A stretch of 64,000 nucleotides of DNA from Sitta carolinensis (GCA_032173965.1 JAVUNC010000005.1:47602501-47666500); one strand, 5' to 3'; shown: positions 25,761 to 38,499, numbered from the stretch's first letter. Program-made: numbers and translations. Notes: generated by a model from the letters alone, not told the origin.

Positions 25761-27573
25761 GCTGCCATTCACATGCTTGAGCCCCCACCTCCAGCCCTGT
25801 CCGGCCAGCCCGCCCCCGGCTGGGACAATGGGGCCCTTGTGGCCTGCATGGCTCGCTCCCACGCTGGGTGCCATGGCCACTCCTGCCCAGCCTCTGCCAC
25901 CAACAGCCCCACAGCATGGGCAGCTCCACAGCATGACCCCCTGCCCCGCTCCCGTGGCCGCAGGTGGAGGAGTGATGCAGACCTGCCAGGTCAGGCCTGT
26001 GCTGCCTGCTTCCAAGGACACTGGGCGTGATTAAAAAAACAATAAAAAATATTTGAATTTTTGAAATGCTTTCCCTTCCTCTCTTATTTTTTTCCCCCCC
26101 AAATGGCATTTTCCAGTGCAACGATGTATACCCCACTGCACAAGTTCAATGGTCATTTGTTGGGTGTTAATCCAAGTTGATGCTTCATTCCCTTATTCTG
26201 ATTTTCTTTTGTGTCTTCATTATCATCACTATTATGATTGTTTCTTAATTTTGTCAGCTTTGTGGCATTTTCAGGGTCAAGAGGAATTCAGCTTGCCATT
26301 CTACACCTTCCTCACTCTAAGAGACTTTGAAGGGAAACACAATAAATGAGGAATGGAGAAAGGTGTTTTGGTGTGATGGGATGAGAATATGAATGGTTTG
26401 GTAGGCAAGTAGGAGCAAAGAGAATGAGAGAGGCACCCACAGCATGGCAGAGACAATGGTTGCATGACTTCAAGTGACCACATCTGACAGAAGTGGAAGA
26501 GGAATCACCATCCAATGACCCACATCAAGCCATTGGGAATGCTGGTGGAAGGCAGAGCTCAGGACAGCGTGTTCTCTGCTTCCTTAAGGGCAAAAAGGTA
26601 GAAAACATGAAAAAAAAAAACAACCAACCAAAAAAAAAACAAAAAAAAAAAAAAAAAAACAAACAAACAAAAAAAAAAACCCAAACAACTTGATACTGTG
26701 TAGTATTTCCAGCACTAAGTATCTTTGATTTTTATGCAGTGTAATTCAGTATCTGTCACTATTTCCTTTTCCCCTGAGGTCTTTCTGGCTGCACAGATGC
26801 CACAGAGAAGAAACAATCTCAGTTTTCAGGCAACATTTGCCTTTGGCTTAATTATTCCCAGATAGCCCAGCAGTGTAGCTGGCACAGGAGCCAGGACGAT
26901 GGAGACCTACCCTGTTGGAAAGGAAACCTCACTGCTCCTTGCTGCCTGCCCAAAGCTAGAGGGAAGCAACTCCTAGGGGAAACAACAGGAAAATAAAGCT
27001 TCCACCATACAGTTTGTCACACTTCCACTGGGGAAGCTTTTGACACTACTGACAATGAAGTTCTTCATAGCCATGGAAAATACCTGTCTTAATGCTGACT
27101 GTGTTAGGACTAAACAGCACAAAACATAAACCAGGGAAGATGAACAATTAGTTTCTCTTTAATCAAGCCCTCACCTGGTTGCTGTCTTCTTTTGCTCAGT
27201 TTCTGCATTGAGTCATGGGTAGAGCAGAGATCAAAACAGGTACGACAGCATGCAGAGGAATGGAGTGAGTGCACTCACTCCCTGTGAGTGCAGACTCCCA
27301 TTCCCACTGGAACAGTTTAACGTCTTCCTGACTGCTCCATGGAGAGGTTTTTATGCTACCCCACAGCTCAGCTGTGTTTGTTTACAGGGCAGTCCCACCT
27401 ATGAGGGAGTCAAGGTGAGGAAGCAGGTTTCCAAGCTGGTGTTTGGAGATATAGCTGTGATGTGCCAGAGAGCAGGGAACGTGAGCCATGCAGCTGAGGG
27501 TGGTACATCAGATAGTGCAACCCAGCCCCTTGTCATTTCCATTTCCAAGCTCCAAGTCATGGAAATGTATCTG
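25761..27573. other. Intergenic spacer between SEPTIN3 and SMIM45
   Basis: I recognise no gene here. The interval contains a plus-strand AATAAA near 26040, a stretch of low-complexity A/C sequence, and short unrelated open frames. Confidence 0.4.
26609..26685 (+). repeat. A-rich low-complexity tract
   Basis: Runs of A are interrupted by single or double C, giving CAAA- and CCAACC-like units. This may be a decayed poly-A tail of a retroposed copy or simple-repeat drift. No body of an element is recognisable next to it. Confidence 0.85.
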
Positions 27574-27664
27574 TTTCAGACTACATCTGCTCTTTAAGTC
27601 TTTGCTTGCCAGGGCAAGTATAACTTTGGGTACAGCAGTAATCCCATTCACTGAATTTCCCTGC
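27574..27664 (+). repeat. 91-bp direct repeat, copy A
   Basis: This 91-bp stretch matches 27924-28014 in the same orientation without gaps. By hand count about 77 of 91 positions agree. The shared core includes TTGCTTGCCAGGGCAAG, ACTTTGGG and ATTTCCCTGC. Confidence 0.8.
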
Positions 27665-27923
27665 TGAGGGAGACTCCCCAGTTAGGGTACTTGCACCATG
27701 GTCTCTCTTCCTTGGCTGAATGAAAGGACTCTTGACTTGTCCTCTGTCTGAAACAGAGCCAGAAAGCTCCTGCCAGTGTGCCTGGTTTTGGTGTGGAAAA
27801 GAATGGTAATGCAATTCCAGTCTGGTGCAAGAAATGTCCCAGAAAGACCCAGGATATTTGCAGGATGTACTGATCCATTCCTTACACCTAAAAATTAACT
27901 TTCGTCTCCAGAGAATTACCAAC

Positions 27924-28014
27924 TCTCAGACTGCACCTGTGCTTTGAGCCTTTGCTTGCCAGGGCAAGCAAAACTTTGGGCACAGGAATAATCCCACTCA
28001 CTGCATTTCCCTGC
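27924..28014 (+). repeat. 91-bp direct repeat, copy B
   Basis: Second copy of the repeat at 27574-27664, offset by exactly 350 bp. Similarity fades on both sides. It could be a local tandem duplication or part of an interspersed repeat that I do not recognise. Confidence 0.8.
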
Positions 28015-29480
28015 ATAAATCACTCAAAGCAACCCAATGAACTTTCCTTCTTTCTTTGGGAATGGAGGAGAAAACTTCCTGCTCCCAGGTTCACAGGTGA
28101 GGCTGAGTGACACAAGTCAGGAGCTGTGGCAGATTTTCACAGCTAGCCTGAGGAAGCCCTGCTGCTGAAAGGAGCCATTGGGGACTAGAGCACAGAGCCA
28201 TAACGTTGGAAGGATGCTGGAGGTGTGGGTTGCCAATATACTGGCTGACCCTGGTGATGGCACAGGATGCACAGACATGTGCACATAGGATGGTGGCATC
28301 AGCTAACATATCTGGGATATGCAGGAGTGGTCACATCCCTCTGTATCCAGAGCGTTCACTGGTAGCACCATTGCACCTACATGCATGCAAAGGGTGGATG
28401 TTGGGGTGGGAGGATAGGGGACAGCCTTTTGCCACAGGCTCCTTGCTCTCTCAAACCTCCCTGTACACACTGGGCATTGCACTGGGCTGGCAGGGAGAGA
28501 GGAAGCAAATATCCTTCTCAACCCCAGTGCCACAGCTTCATGCAGGTGGCTGGTCATCCCCGTGACAGTGCAGAAAGTCTATAAACATGGGATTTTGTGC
28601 CAGACCCACATGATACGGCATTGGTCCAGAAAGCAAAGGTGGCACAATGGGCCCATTTAGATGGCAGGCCCAATATCCCTCCCTGACAGAGGAGCAGAGG
28701 GACAGGCGGATCAGGAACGGCTCCTGTGGTAAGTCTGGCAGCACCCCTTCATGGAGAGCTGCAGAACCTTCTCAGTTTGACACAGGACTTGAACAAACAT
28801 CTTTATTAAAGACCTTTATTTTGAATGTGGTGCATCTGGAATGGATGAACCGATGGATGTTCTCCATCTCCCAAACAGACACAGAATGTGTGTGCATTTA
28901 GCAAGGATAAAGGCATTCAGTCTCTGAGGCTCATTGAGCCCTTGGTCCCTCTGCACAGAACTTTGGCAAGCTCACCGTCCTAGCACCAAGAGTGGGTGCT
29001 GGGAAGAGCTCAGCTGAAGCAACAATTTGTATTGAAACCCCATTTATTTTCCCCAAAATACCCCTTTGACTTAGACAGACTGTTAGATTTAACCTAGGGA
29101 ATAGGAGTACAAGGTTCCGTATCCCTTTGCAAAACCTGGTACCCTTTCTGCTGGAGGTCCTGCCAAGATGCCAGGCAACTCAAACTCAAGTGATTAACAA
29201 GGCATATTTCATTTGAGTGGTTTGTCAGACTTGGCCATGGGAAGGAGTAGACATTCTTGGCTGGCTGAAAAGCTGTGAGCACATGGGAAGCCCCAGACAC
29301 AGAAATCTTGACTAAGAAGCAAAGGGGCAGAATGATGAATGATGAGTACGAGACCCTGATCAGCACACAGCAAAGTGATGACCAGCCCCAATTTTACCAG
29401 GGCTGGACTGCCATCCCTGGTGAGGGTTGTGGTGTGCTGCCTACCCAGGAGAGATTTCTCTGGCTGCAATGAGCAGCTTG
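28015..29480. other. Spacer / SMIM45 3' flank; no gene recognised
   Basis: The part nearest 29480 is probably the 3' UTR of SMIM45, which is on the minus strand. Plus-strand TTTATT motifs at about 28802 and 28815, which read AATAAA on the minus strand, are candidate polyadenylation signals for it. No other feature is evident. Confidence 0.35.
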
Positions 29481-29687
29481 TCAGACCTCAGGCACTCCAA
29501 AGGCCAGGTTGTCCCGAATCATCAGTGTCTTCCGAAGGTCTCGCTCCATGATTGGTCTCTGTGTTCGCCACTTATGGGCTTCCTGGAGTCCTGGTTCAAA
29601 GTAGTAAATGCAAGCTCCAAAGCCCACCAGGATGAGAATGGAGATCATCAGATACACAGGCACAAACCAATCCAAGAAGTGGGGCAT
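29481..29687 (-). CDS. SMIM45: Small integral membrane protein 45, 68 aa
   Basis: A single coding exon encodes 68 residues beginning MPHFLDWFVP and ending NLAFGVPEV. I recognise it as the highly conserved SMIM45 protein, whose human locus was first named LINC00634. One hydrophobic segment at about residues 9-30 (VYLMISILILVGFGACIYYF) is flanked by a short N-terminus and a basic, charged C-terminal tail with KWRTQRP and RDLRKTL. This fits a single-pass membrane protein; its molecular role is not known to me. A splice acceptor (TTTTCTCTGGCAG) ends at 29690, two bases before the ATG, so the 5' UTR must come from an upstream exon. Position and strand between SEPTIN3 and CENPM match the human locus. 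Read-through from an upstream ATG would add 21 residues, but that reading crosses the acceptor. Confidence 0.95.
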   Translation of the reverse strand: MPHFLDWFVPVYLMISILILVGFGACIYYFEPGLQEAHKWRTQRPIMERDLRKTLMIRDNLAFGVPEV

Positions 29688-29689
29688 GG

Positions 29690-32600
29690 CTGCCAGAGAA
29701 AAGGAGAGAAAGCTCATGCAGTGGGAGCACCCAAAACACACCTCAACCAAGACAGATCACAAGACATCTGCCTCATCAGCAGTGCCCAGTCCCTCCCCAC
29801 AGCCCTGCTGCACTTGGTTCATGCTTGGTTGCACATGAAGGAACCTCATCCGCTGTGAGAGGTCAGTGCATCTGGGGTCATTGCTGGGACCCCTGCATGG
29901 AGTGTCAGTCCTTCTCCCTCCCCACAGAGGGCGTCGAGCTTGCTTGCCCCCAGCCCTGCTGCATTAAAGGTCGGGAGTGGGTAAATACAACTGCTTCTTA
30001 CTTCCTGCTTGAGGGAAAATTGCTTCCCTTGACACTTCATTACCCCTTTGAATTCCCAGTCTGAGCTGGTCTGGCTCAGGACTGAGCCCTCCCTTACTGC
30101 ACCTCCATTTTGTGTCCTGCTTTGCCAGGGCTCAGGGTCCTTGGTTCAGCACCAGTCTCTGAGCAGACTTGAGATCCCTCCACCACATCAGCCACTGTGA
30201 AGTGGGAGTCACTCACCGGGAGCAGCCGATCTGCCTTGCCAAGAACCCCTGGCCAGCCGGGTGTGAGCTGAGTCCTGAGAAGCGTTGCCCTGGGGAACAC
30301 AAAACAACACCACACTGTGTGATTGCTGCTGGCCCAGCTCTAAGAATGGGAGAGCAGGAAGGAACAAGCATGTCCTTGTCCAGATGTCAGGGCTGAAGAT
30401 TTCTGGAGGGCTGGACAAACGGGGTCCCAGCCCCATAACCTGCTGGTGCCCTGGAACACTCTCTCTCCACCATTATGACCCAGCTGATGCCATGCTTAGA
30501 GCATGCACTCTAACTTAGGGCCATTTAAATCTGTAATGGCATCAAATTTGAGCCCATCCCTTACCCCCATCCTTTGGGAGGGAGAGAGCAACCCACACTG
30601 CAGCCCACAAAGGTGCCCAACCTGTTCAGCTCCACTGCTTGCTCTGCATCAAAATACTAAGGTGTGGATCATGCAGGGACAGAAAAGAGGATAAAAAAGC
30701 ATCTCCCACAAAAAGCACAGCTACAACTTCACCAGGCACCAGACCTTCTGGGTTTTGCACTGTGAAAATACTACTTTGTTAAAGGCTTTGGTGGATTAAA
30801 CCTGGGACCCTCATGCTTGGGAAAGCACAGTGGTGCCAGACTCAGGCACGAAAACGCAGTCCTGAGAGGGGGCTTTCTGTAGCCCTCACCCCTTGGTGGG
30901 AGTGATGAAATGCCTGTTGACTTGAGTGGGGACAGAGTTAGGGGAGACTTGCACTCATATCAAACTCCTGCTTTTCCAGACACATGAAAGCTGTCATGTC
31001 TGACTGTCGCCCAAGCCATCCCTCTGCAATAACCATATATCCCCAAATCCCTTGCACAGGGTGGGCTAAGAGGAGGCTGGGGAGAGCTCTAAGCATTTCC
31101 ATCCTCTTCCCTGCTCCTGGCCCATGAAGTTGATGCCTTTTCCACACTAGGGGCTGGGCTTTTTTCTATTTTTTTTTTTTTAAAGCCATCAGTTGTTTTC
31201 AATGTGCCCAGCAGCATTTATCTTCTGGACACCTCTTGTCCCAGGAGGGCCTGTAACAGCAAGTTTTTTGTCACAGAGTAAGATCTGAAACAAGTTGCAA
31301 TTCTTATTACCATAAGCAAGAAACTGCAGAAAATGCCTGATTTCCTCCCACTTATTGGCATGGATCTGATCTGGGCACTGCTGCTGCCTCCTCATGGCTG
31401 CCTGTGCCTTCCTCAGGTGAGCAACTGCTGAGGAAAGCTCCCACAATAACTTGCTACAACATCACAGAGGTGTTGTAAGGAGCTGTGGGGCTTCCCTTAA
31501 CACACCTGAAGGGACCATATAAGAAATTAGGCATGAAGCCCTTCCACAACAGGAGCTGGGTCTGAACCATGGACCAGAAACCTCTAAGCACAGCTTTCCT
31601 ACAGGCTGTGCAAAAGTAGCTCCTTTGCAATCCCTGCACCCCCCAGTTGCAGCTGCAGACATCCTGGGGAGCTCAGGCTGCTCAAAACGCTTTTCCAGAG
31701 GTGTCTCAGCAGCTGGTATCTGTGCCTGGCTGGCAACAGTAATCGGCAGGGTTAGGGACACTGTGAAGGTGAGTTCAGCTTGTACCTCCTGGGCTGTTGG
31801 GAGGAAAGTAAATAACCTCATTCCCTTCCCTGATCATCCACTTTCCAAATATGTGAGTGAAGCTGCCATCCAAAAAAGCACTGCAATGAAAAGCAGCCCT
31901 ACACACTTCCCAATTCATCCTTCCTCCATCATCAGTAGAGCCAGCATTTCCTAGCTCCTCGCCAGCAACCTATTCTTCAGTCTACTTGCTATGCAGCCCT
32001 ATCCTCGTGCTGTGTCCCCACGCTGCTCACTCATCCCTGCCCCCTCCGCGAAGGTTCCTCATCATGGCCATGCCAAGTGCTGGGTGAGGTGTCAGAGCCC
32101 CACTCCAGCCTCTGCAGGGCTGGCCTGGAGAAGCAACTTGCTTTTGTCAGGTGGGTGAGCAGATTTTGGCTGCAAATACTGAAAAGAGGGAGTTTAATTT
32201 AAAGATGTCAGCTTTCTGGAGCAGTTCTGCAGATATTAAATGTGCCTTAACCTTGCTGGACCAGTTGATCTTCAGCATCTCATTTTGCAGTGGGACTCCC
32301 ATGTCCCCCCAAAGACACAAAAGAATCCTTGGTCTTTCATCCAAAACTGTGTTTCATATAGAAAAGCTGCCTGCCCCCTTTTAAACCCATGCTACACCTC
32401 ATTCCAGCCTCTTGCCTTCAACATCATCCGTGGATCCCCTATGCCTCCTCCCACTGCCCCCGAGGACAGGAGCCCCACGGTGCACGTTGCAAGTGGCAGG
32501 GCAGAAGCTGCTTTGGGGAGGGTGGGAGTAGCATGCCGAAACACAGGAGAATTTGGATACAGAACCCTCCCGTGTTCATGGCTGGGAGCACAACCCGGAT

Positions 32601-32769
32601 TGCAGAGTTACAAGCCATGGGCTCACCACGACCGCAGGAGATTCCCGCCGAGCTGGGCACCCTGGGGCAGGCTGCAGCTTGGGGCACGGAGCTGCCGATG
32701 GCTGGGGGACCCAGACATGCACCGCATCCCCAACAATCACCGCTACCTGCCCTGCCACCTGCCACCTAC
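29690..32769 (-). other. Probable SMIM45 5' intron
   Basis: This interval lies between the acceptor before the SMIM45 ATG and a good minus-strand donor (AAG|GTAGGT) at the edge of the CpG island at 32.4-33.35 kb. It contains no recognisable coding sequence. A short T run lies at about 31169-31181. The intron assignment is inference from the two splice sites, the island and the strand. Confidence 0.4.
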
Positions 32770-33350
32770 CTTCTTCCACGGGTGCAGGGCGATGGGATGA
32801 GACTGCTCCCTCCGGCATCTGCCGGGTCCCAGCCGGGATCAGTCAGGCTCCTTTCCCGGCCAGGCAGTGCCAGGGAGAAGGCACCCCGCGCCGGGAGAGC
32901 TGGGCGACAGCGGGAGGCGACAGGCGCGGATAGGCGGGAGGCTGGCAGGGAGGGAGGGATGGCGGGAGCAGCCGCGGCGGGCGGGGGAAGGACAGGCAGC
33001 CAGCAGCGTGGCCTCATTGCCCACCGGGACTCCCGGGGGCTTCCCCCACCGCCTCCCCGGCAGTGCCAACCCCGCTCCAGCCTCCCCGGAGCATCCCACC
33101 GCCGGCCTTCCCCCACACACGCAAGAACGACTGTCCGCAAACGACTGCATCCCGGCGCGGGGAGGGGGGAGCATTTTAGCTGCGGTCGCTATGGCAACGA
33201 GCCTCCCCAGCTCACCCGCACGTGGTACCCGGGTCAGAGCCACGGGGGAGCTGGCCGCGGGATGCTCTCCTCCTCCCGCATCATCCGCAGCCCGGCTGCA
33301 GTCCCGAGGAGAAGAAATGCTGGGGCAGACACGTGTGAGCTCGGGCTGAT
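32400..33350 (-). promoter_or_regulatory. CpG island, likely SMIM45 promoter and noncoding first exon
   Basis: The interval is GC-rich with many CpG, most dense at 32780-33310. It lies upstream of SMIM45 and well away from CENPM, which has its own island. On the minus strand a strong donor after 32770 would end a noncoding first exon that splices to 29689. Long open frames on both strands (for example plus 32389-33438) look like by-products of base composition: they are rich in Arg, Gly, Pro and Ala with no family motif. Confidence 0.5.
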
Positions 33351-33735
33351 GGAGATGGACAGAATGTTCAGGCTCTACAGATTTACCGGCGTATGCAGCC
33401 CAGAACTGGAGGCTCGTGGTTTTTCATCGGTGGGTTGAAGGCAGACAGAGAGAGAGGGGTGGAAGAGGCAAGGGGGTTAGTACTCCCTTCAGGGCTTTTA
33501 TGTAAAATTAAAACAATCAACTTTGACCAAAAGAATCTTCTATCAGGAAACAGAAGAACAAGCTGTCTGAAGTACTACTCTTGCTTCCAGTGAAATACCT
33601 TTTTCCTGAAACCATACCTAGTTCTGTGAGTGCTGCAAAACAAGAGAGGTTTTGTTAAAACATTTTCAGCTTTTCAGCAGCACAAAAAGAGGAACATGAA
33701 AACCGGTTTGTTTTGTTTTTTTTTTTTCTTTTTTC

Positions 33736-33777
<42 letters not shown>

Positions 33778-36700
33778 TTTGGCTTATTTTGTCTTTTTTT
33801 TAACAAAGGGAAGTTTTTCACCATAACCCAGAAATCGTTTAACACAAAAAAGTTTTAGCAAAATCAATTAAACAACTGGCTCCAGCCTGAAAAACTGCCT
33901 GCACTGTCCCTCTCTACCCACTTAGTTTTTGACATTTACAGCCACAGCAGGTTTCTGTAAAGGTTTTCAGGTTTGGTATCCACTGAAATGTATGAGACCC
34001 GAATTTGTGTATCCTACACCCCAGGAGCTGTGAGATTTGAGGTCTTGCTTCCCAGAAGGTTGTGTTTCAGGCACAAATGAGAGTTCATCCTCTCTCCAAG
34101 CCAACCTGTAGATGATGATAGAGCCCATGTGTGCTTGTCAGCTCCAAAGGTAATGCACAGTAAAGGTCTGTCACCTGGTCTGTGACAGGGTTTCATCCAC
34201 CAGTGCAGAGACAAGGCTGTGATGGAGGAAGGTGACTTCCTTCTCATCCTCTTTTGGTCCTCCTGAGCCTCACTTCTTCTTGATGTAACTTCATAACAGC
34301 TTAGAAGCATTGAGTATAGGCCCTGCAAGCCCTCTGTACCTAGCAGGATATCTGCATGGAGAGCCAGATTCGTTAGGTTTGCTGGGGCAAACTGCTTTGT
34401 GGTTTGCCCAGAAAGGTGAGCACTCCAGAGAATTGCCGGAGTGGAGCCTACAATCATGCCTTAATTTCAACCTCAATGAAGTTCAGACATGATACTCACC
34501 TTGACTATCAGCACAGTAACTGCTTCACTAATCTCACTGCAGGGGATGGAAAACACAAGCCCCATAGAGAAACCTGTGGTTTGGAGAAAAAGATTTTTAA
34601 CAATAATTTTGGAAGGATATTGTTTATTACATTCTTAAAGCAAACCTTAAGGGCAGGTAAAGACAGTCCATTTGACAGGGCAAAAGGAAAACTCCTTTCC
34701 AGGTGTGCAGAGAAAATGAGAGGGAGATCAGTGGTTGCTGGCACAAGGTAGGAGACTATCAATTTATCCAGGTGACTGGTCAGTAGTGAAGCTGCAGGCA
34801 CTCAGTAGAGCCTCCTCATGCCACAACGTGTAAGCTCCTCCCATTGTCTCTAGCCAACCATCCATCTGTTCTAGGTCACCTCAGGAGCACATCAGAGCCA
34901 GTGTGTGTTTGCCAGTCTTCAACTTGTTCCCAAGTTTAAGCTCAGGCTTAATGCCAGCATGCTGCTCATGCAGCCAAAACCCCAGAACAGCAATAGTTTT
35001 GACTCACGAGGTCATCTTTTCCTCTGGCTCACTTCCCTGCTGTGCATACACTGGAAGGACGTGACAAAGAATGGTGATCATGTCTTTCTGCAGCCACCAC
35101 CACCACAGCAGTGGGCAAGGTCATGACATGGCAGACTCTTGCTTCAGGCAGGAATCCCCCCAGATGAGTCTGAAGCACCCTTGGACACAGCAGAAAGAGA
35201 CATGGGGCTTTGTGCTGCTGGAGCTGGGACACGCTTGAAGACCCTGTGCCTCTGATGCAGCTGCTTGCTGCCTGTGACAGGGCTCTCAGGTGCTGTCACA
35301 TCCTTTGGTTTCCAATGAGAGTTGAAGCTGCAAGACAGCTCCAGGCATTGATGTGCCAGTACAGCTCAATCTGCATGGAAACACTTCAACTGCAGTTCAG
35401 CTTTCACCTCAGATGAGGCTGCTGTGTGCCACTCAGGTCTTCCAGGCATAAGGTTGTGCATATCATTCTGCCTGGTGCCTTGGGGCCTTCCTTCACCTGG
35501 CTTGGAGGAAGCCTCTGAGTGTCTGTGCACACACTGAGCCCCTCAAAGCCGTTCATCCCAGGACACCTGCCTATCACCAAGCCTCTGAGTCCCTCCATAT
35601 CTCTGGGCATCCACAAATTCACCTGCATGATGAAGGCAAACACAGGGTCTGGTTTGATGTGAGAGGGACACTCAGCCAGAGCAGAAATCACGAAGCTGTT
35701 CTCAAAACAAAAAACAAAAGCCTTGGCTGGAAAAAAAGGAAATGGTCAGGCAACCTTGGGCACATACTTGCCTCTTGTAGCATGTCCGTAAATCACAGCA
35801 TAAACAATGTACTGAGCTCAGCTTAATCTCAGGCCTCTTTAGGTGTTATTCCAGGTTTTTTTAACTAGTTTTTTCACTGTTCTTTATTGTCCTTTACCCT
35901 TTTATCAGCATCTTCTGAGATGACCAGACCCAGGTCGATGCTTGTCTTTAGAGCAATACCAATCTTCCAGTATTACTCTCCTGATGTAGGCAGAGGCTTA
36001 GGAGAAGATGGAGTTTATCAAACTTGCCTTCCCCAAGGTCTGCAGTAGAGGATGAAACTTCAGCAAGGGTCACAGAAATGCTTCCCTGCTCAGCTGCTGG
36101 AAGTGAGGGAGCTGCTGCAGGATGCAGAAGGCACACGGGTTGTATGGAAAGGCATCAGCTGGGGATAGTCTGGTGGGAAAGCAGACTAACCCACCTTCTG
36201 GGTGCTACTGCAGCTTCATAAAAGGAAACCCATTAAAGAAACTTTTCTGAGTTGATCAAAAACCAAGGAAATGTGTATTGTATAGTGAGTTAAATTAAAG
36301 AGCAGAATGAAAAAGCTGACTTACTTCGGGTCTAAAAATAGCTGTGAAGAGCTTTTCCCAAAGGAAGTAGAAGTTGCCAGCAACATATGTGAAAATATCA
36401 TTAATTTATCTAATAGTTTGCACTTGGTGCAAATGATATAATTTCTGTCTATTAATGAGAGAACAAATGCAATCAAATACACACGAGTTCTATCTTGCAG
36501 GCTTCCCTGGAGGGACAGTGAGAAGTCAGCCTGGAGCCAGCAATGCATGAGTGGGTGGCGTCTCATGGAACTCATTCTGAATGGGTATGTCAGGAGCTGG
36601 GAGCAGTTGTTGGAAAAACTGGGACCATGCTGGGATCAGCAGTGTTCTCTAGACCACCTCCAAAGCCTGTCTCCTCTGCTCCTCTGGCTGCTCAGGGAGA

Positions 36701-38495
36701 ACCAAGAGAGAAATCAGAGAGAAAATATCTTGAGATGCAGCCACTGGATGAATCATACAGCAAATTTGCCATGGATACAAGAGGACGAGGTATGCTTTTT
36801 AATATTTTTTGTACTGGTTGGTATAGTCCTGCTGCAGGAGCAGCTGCCCCATTCCAAAGGAGCACTGGTGATAGCCAAGCCAAGTCTTGCTGATGTCAAC
36901 TGTGGCTTTTTGGCAGCATCAGAACATCTTCATGTTGGCTGCAATACACTTCTACCTATTTGTGGAATGGTTTGTGCTACCAGAGCAATGTACAATGGCC
37001 CACAGAGTAAAATCAGGAGCTCTCTTGTTCCATATCATGCCCTGCTCTTGTCCCTTCTACTTACACTGTGGGCCAGTGCACTGACAGCTGTCTCAGCTCT
37101 CCTGCACCACTTAGAAGCAGAGATCAACTCATTACTCCCACTTTGCAAACTGGAAATGGGGCAGCAAGAGGTGAAACAACCTGACACAGTCACACAGGGG
37201 TATGTAAAATACATCCTGGCCTCCAACACCAACCACATATCATCCATCTCCCCCCCTGCCCCTTGCCAACCTACAGATCTAGGCAAGAGCTGCAGGAACA
37301 TTGCCAACCTGAGCCTCCACTTCCTTACAACATCCTCTACCATGAACAATAATTTTCTAACTGTGGGATGAATGGTAGTTCATCGGGGTCCACTGAATGT
37401 CAACAGACACCAGCATGGGGAGAAGACGGAAGCTTGCAGCAGCAGGGCACAGCAAGCATGTCCCTGACCAGACACAAAAGCCACCCAGGTCCTTCAGTGG
37501 GGCCAGAGAGCAAGCAACAGGGTGTGGAGAGAGGACAAACACCTTTTACGTGGGTGCCAGAGCTTTTAACATATTTCCACACCTTCAGCAGCCCAAAAGG
37601 AACATTGTTCTATTTGCTCTCTACATCCCCCAGCCTGGGAGCTGGCTCTTGTTATTTATTGCATCTGCTTGTTTCCCATCTTTAGGACATGTCTGCCCTA
37701 AATTCATCTTCCCTTCCCCCCACCAAACTCAAAACCAGCCAGAAATATCTTGTAATCTCTTATGCTTCACCTGTAATTTGTCTCATGCTGGCAACGAGGG
37801 AAACCGTCTGCCTTTGTCAAGATCAAAAATGCCACAGTGGCCATGTGATGTCAGCTTTCTTTAACCCTGTCCCTCTCCCCTTTGCCTCCCCTCTCCAGAT
37901 TGTTGCAGAGCAGCAGACGTGTCTTCATTCTCCTGCAGCCTTCTTTCTCCCCCGGCACATCTCCTGCCATTTGGAGGTACCCCGGTTGAAAGGGCAGGGA
38001 GAGCCAGCATCAGCAGGCAGCAGGATGAGTTCTGGATCCCCTTCCACACTAAGGCAGAGCCAAGCTCAGGGTTGAGGCAAAGATCAGGAGATGCAGCAAG
38101 GTGGACCACAGGCCACAGAGGTGCATGGGACGCTCTGAGGTTTTACATAACTGCATGTCATCCTCCTGCTCTGACCTTGGAATGAGAAAAACGGAGCCTA
38201 TCACTGTTACTGCAGTGCTTCTGCCCAGGCCCCTTCCCGCCTGTATCATGGTGGTGGGAGCACTGGGCTGGGAGAGCTGACCAGATTGGGGGGTGAGGAG
38301 GAAGGCACCCAGGAAGGGGCAGGATGGCAATTGAGCCTGCTGGAGCTGCCGCAAAACCTCGCACAGAATAATTCAGTGTGCAAAAGTCAGTTGCTACTGC
38401 CACACAGTGTTAGGGAAATTCCCTTCCCTAGCTGTTATCAAGCAGTCTTTATAGTATGAAAGTGTATTAACTATGTTAACATTTTCCCCTCAGAC
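33351..38495. other. Spacer between the SMIM45 island and the CR1 copies
   Basis: I recognise no gene in this interval. It holds a poly-T tract and one unusually long plus-strand open frame (36547-37371), which is reported as a finding rather than as a gene because it shows no family motif. Confidence 0.4.
33707..33800. repeat. Poly-T low-complexity tract
   Basis: Nearly pure T, with scattered G and C, including an uninterrupted run of about 30 T at 33746-33775. It could be a poly-A tail on the minus strand, but no retroposed body is recognisable beside it. Confidence 0.9.
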
Positions 38496-38499
38496 TTGA

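Noticed and set aside
25105..26136. Long open frames on both strands (up to 309 codons)
   Set aside because: Overlapping frames on opposite strands of a CpG island. Composition explains them and no family is recognisable.
32389..33438. 349-codon plus-strand open frame
   Set aside because: It lies in a CpG island where stop codons are rare. The protein is low-complexity Arg/Gly/Pro/Ala with no domain, and overlapping frames are also open.
33707..33800. Poly-T tract as the tail of a processed pseudogene
   Set aside because: No retroposed coding body or target-site duplication is recognisable on either side.
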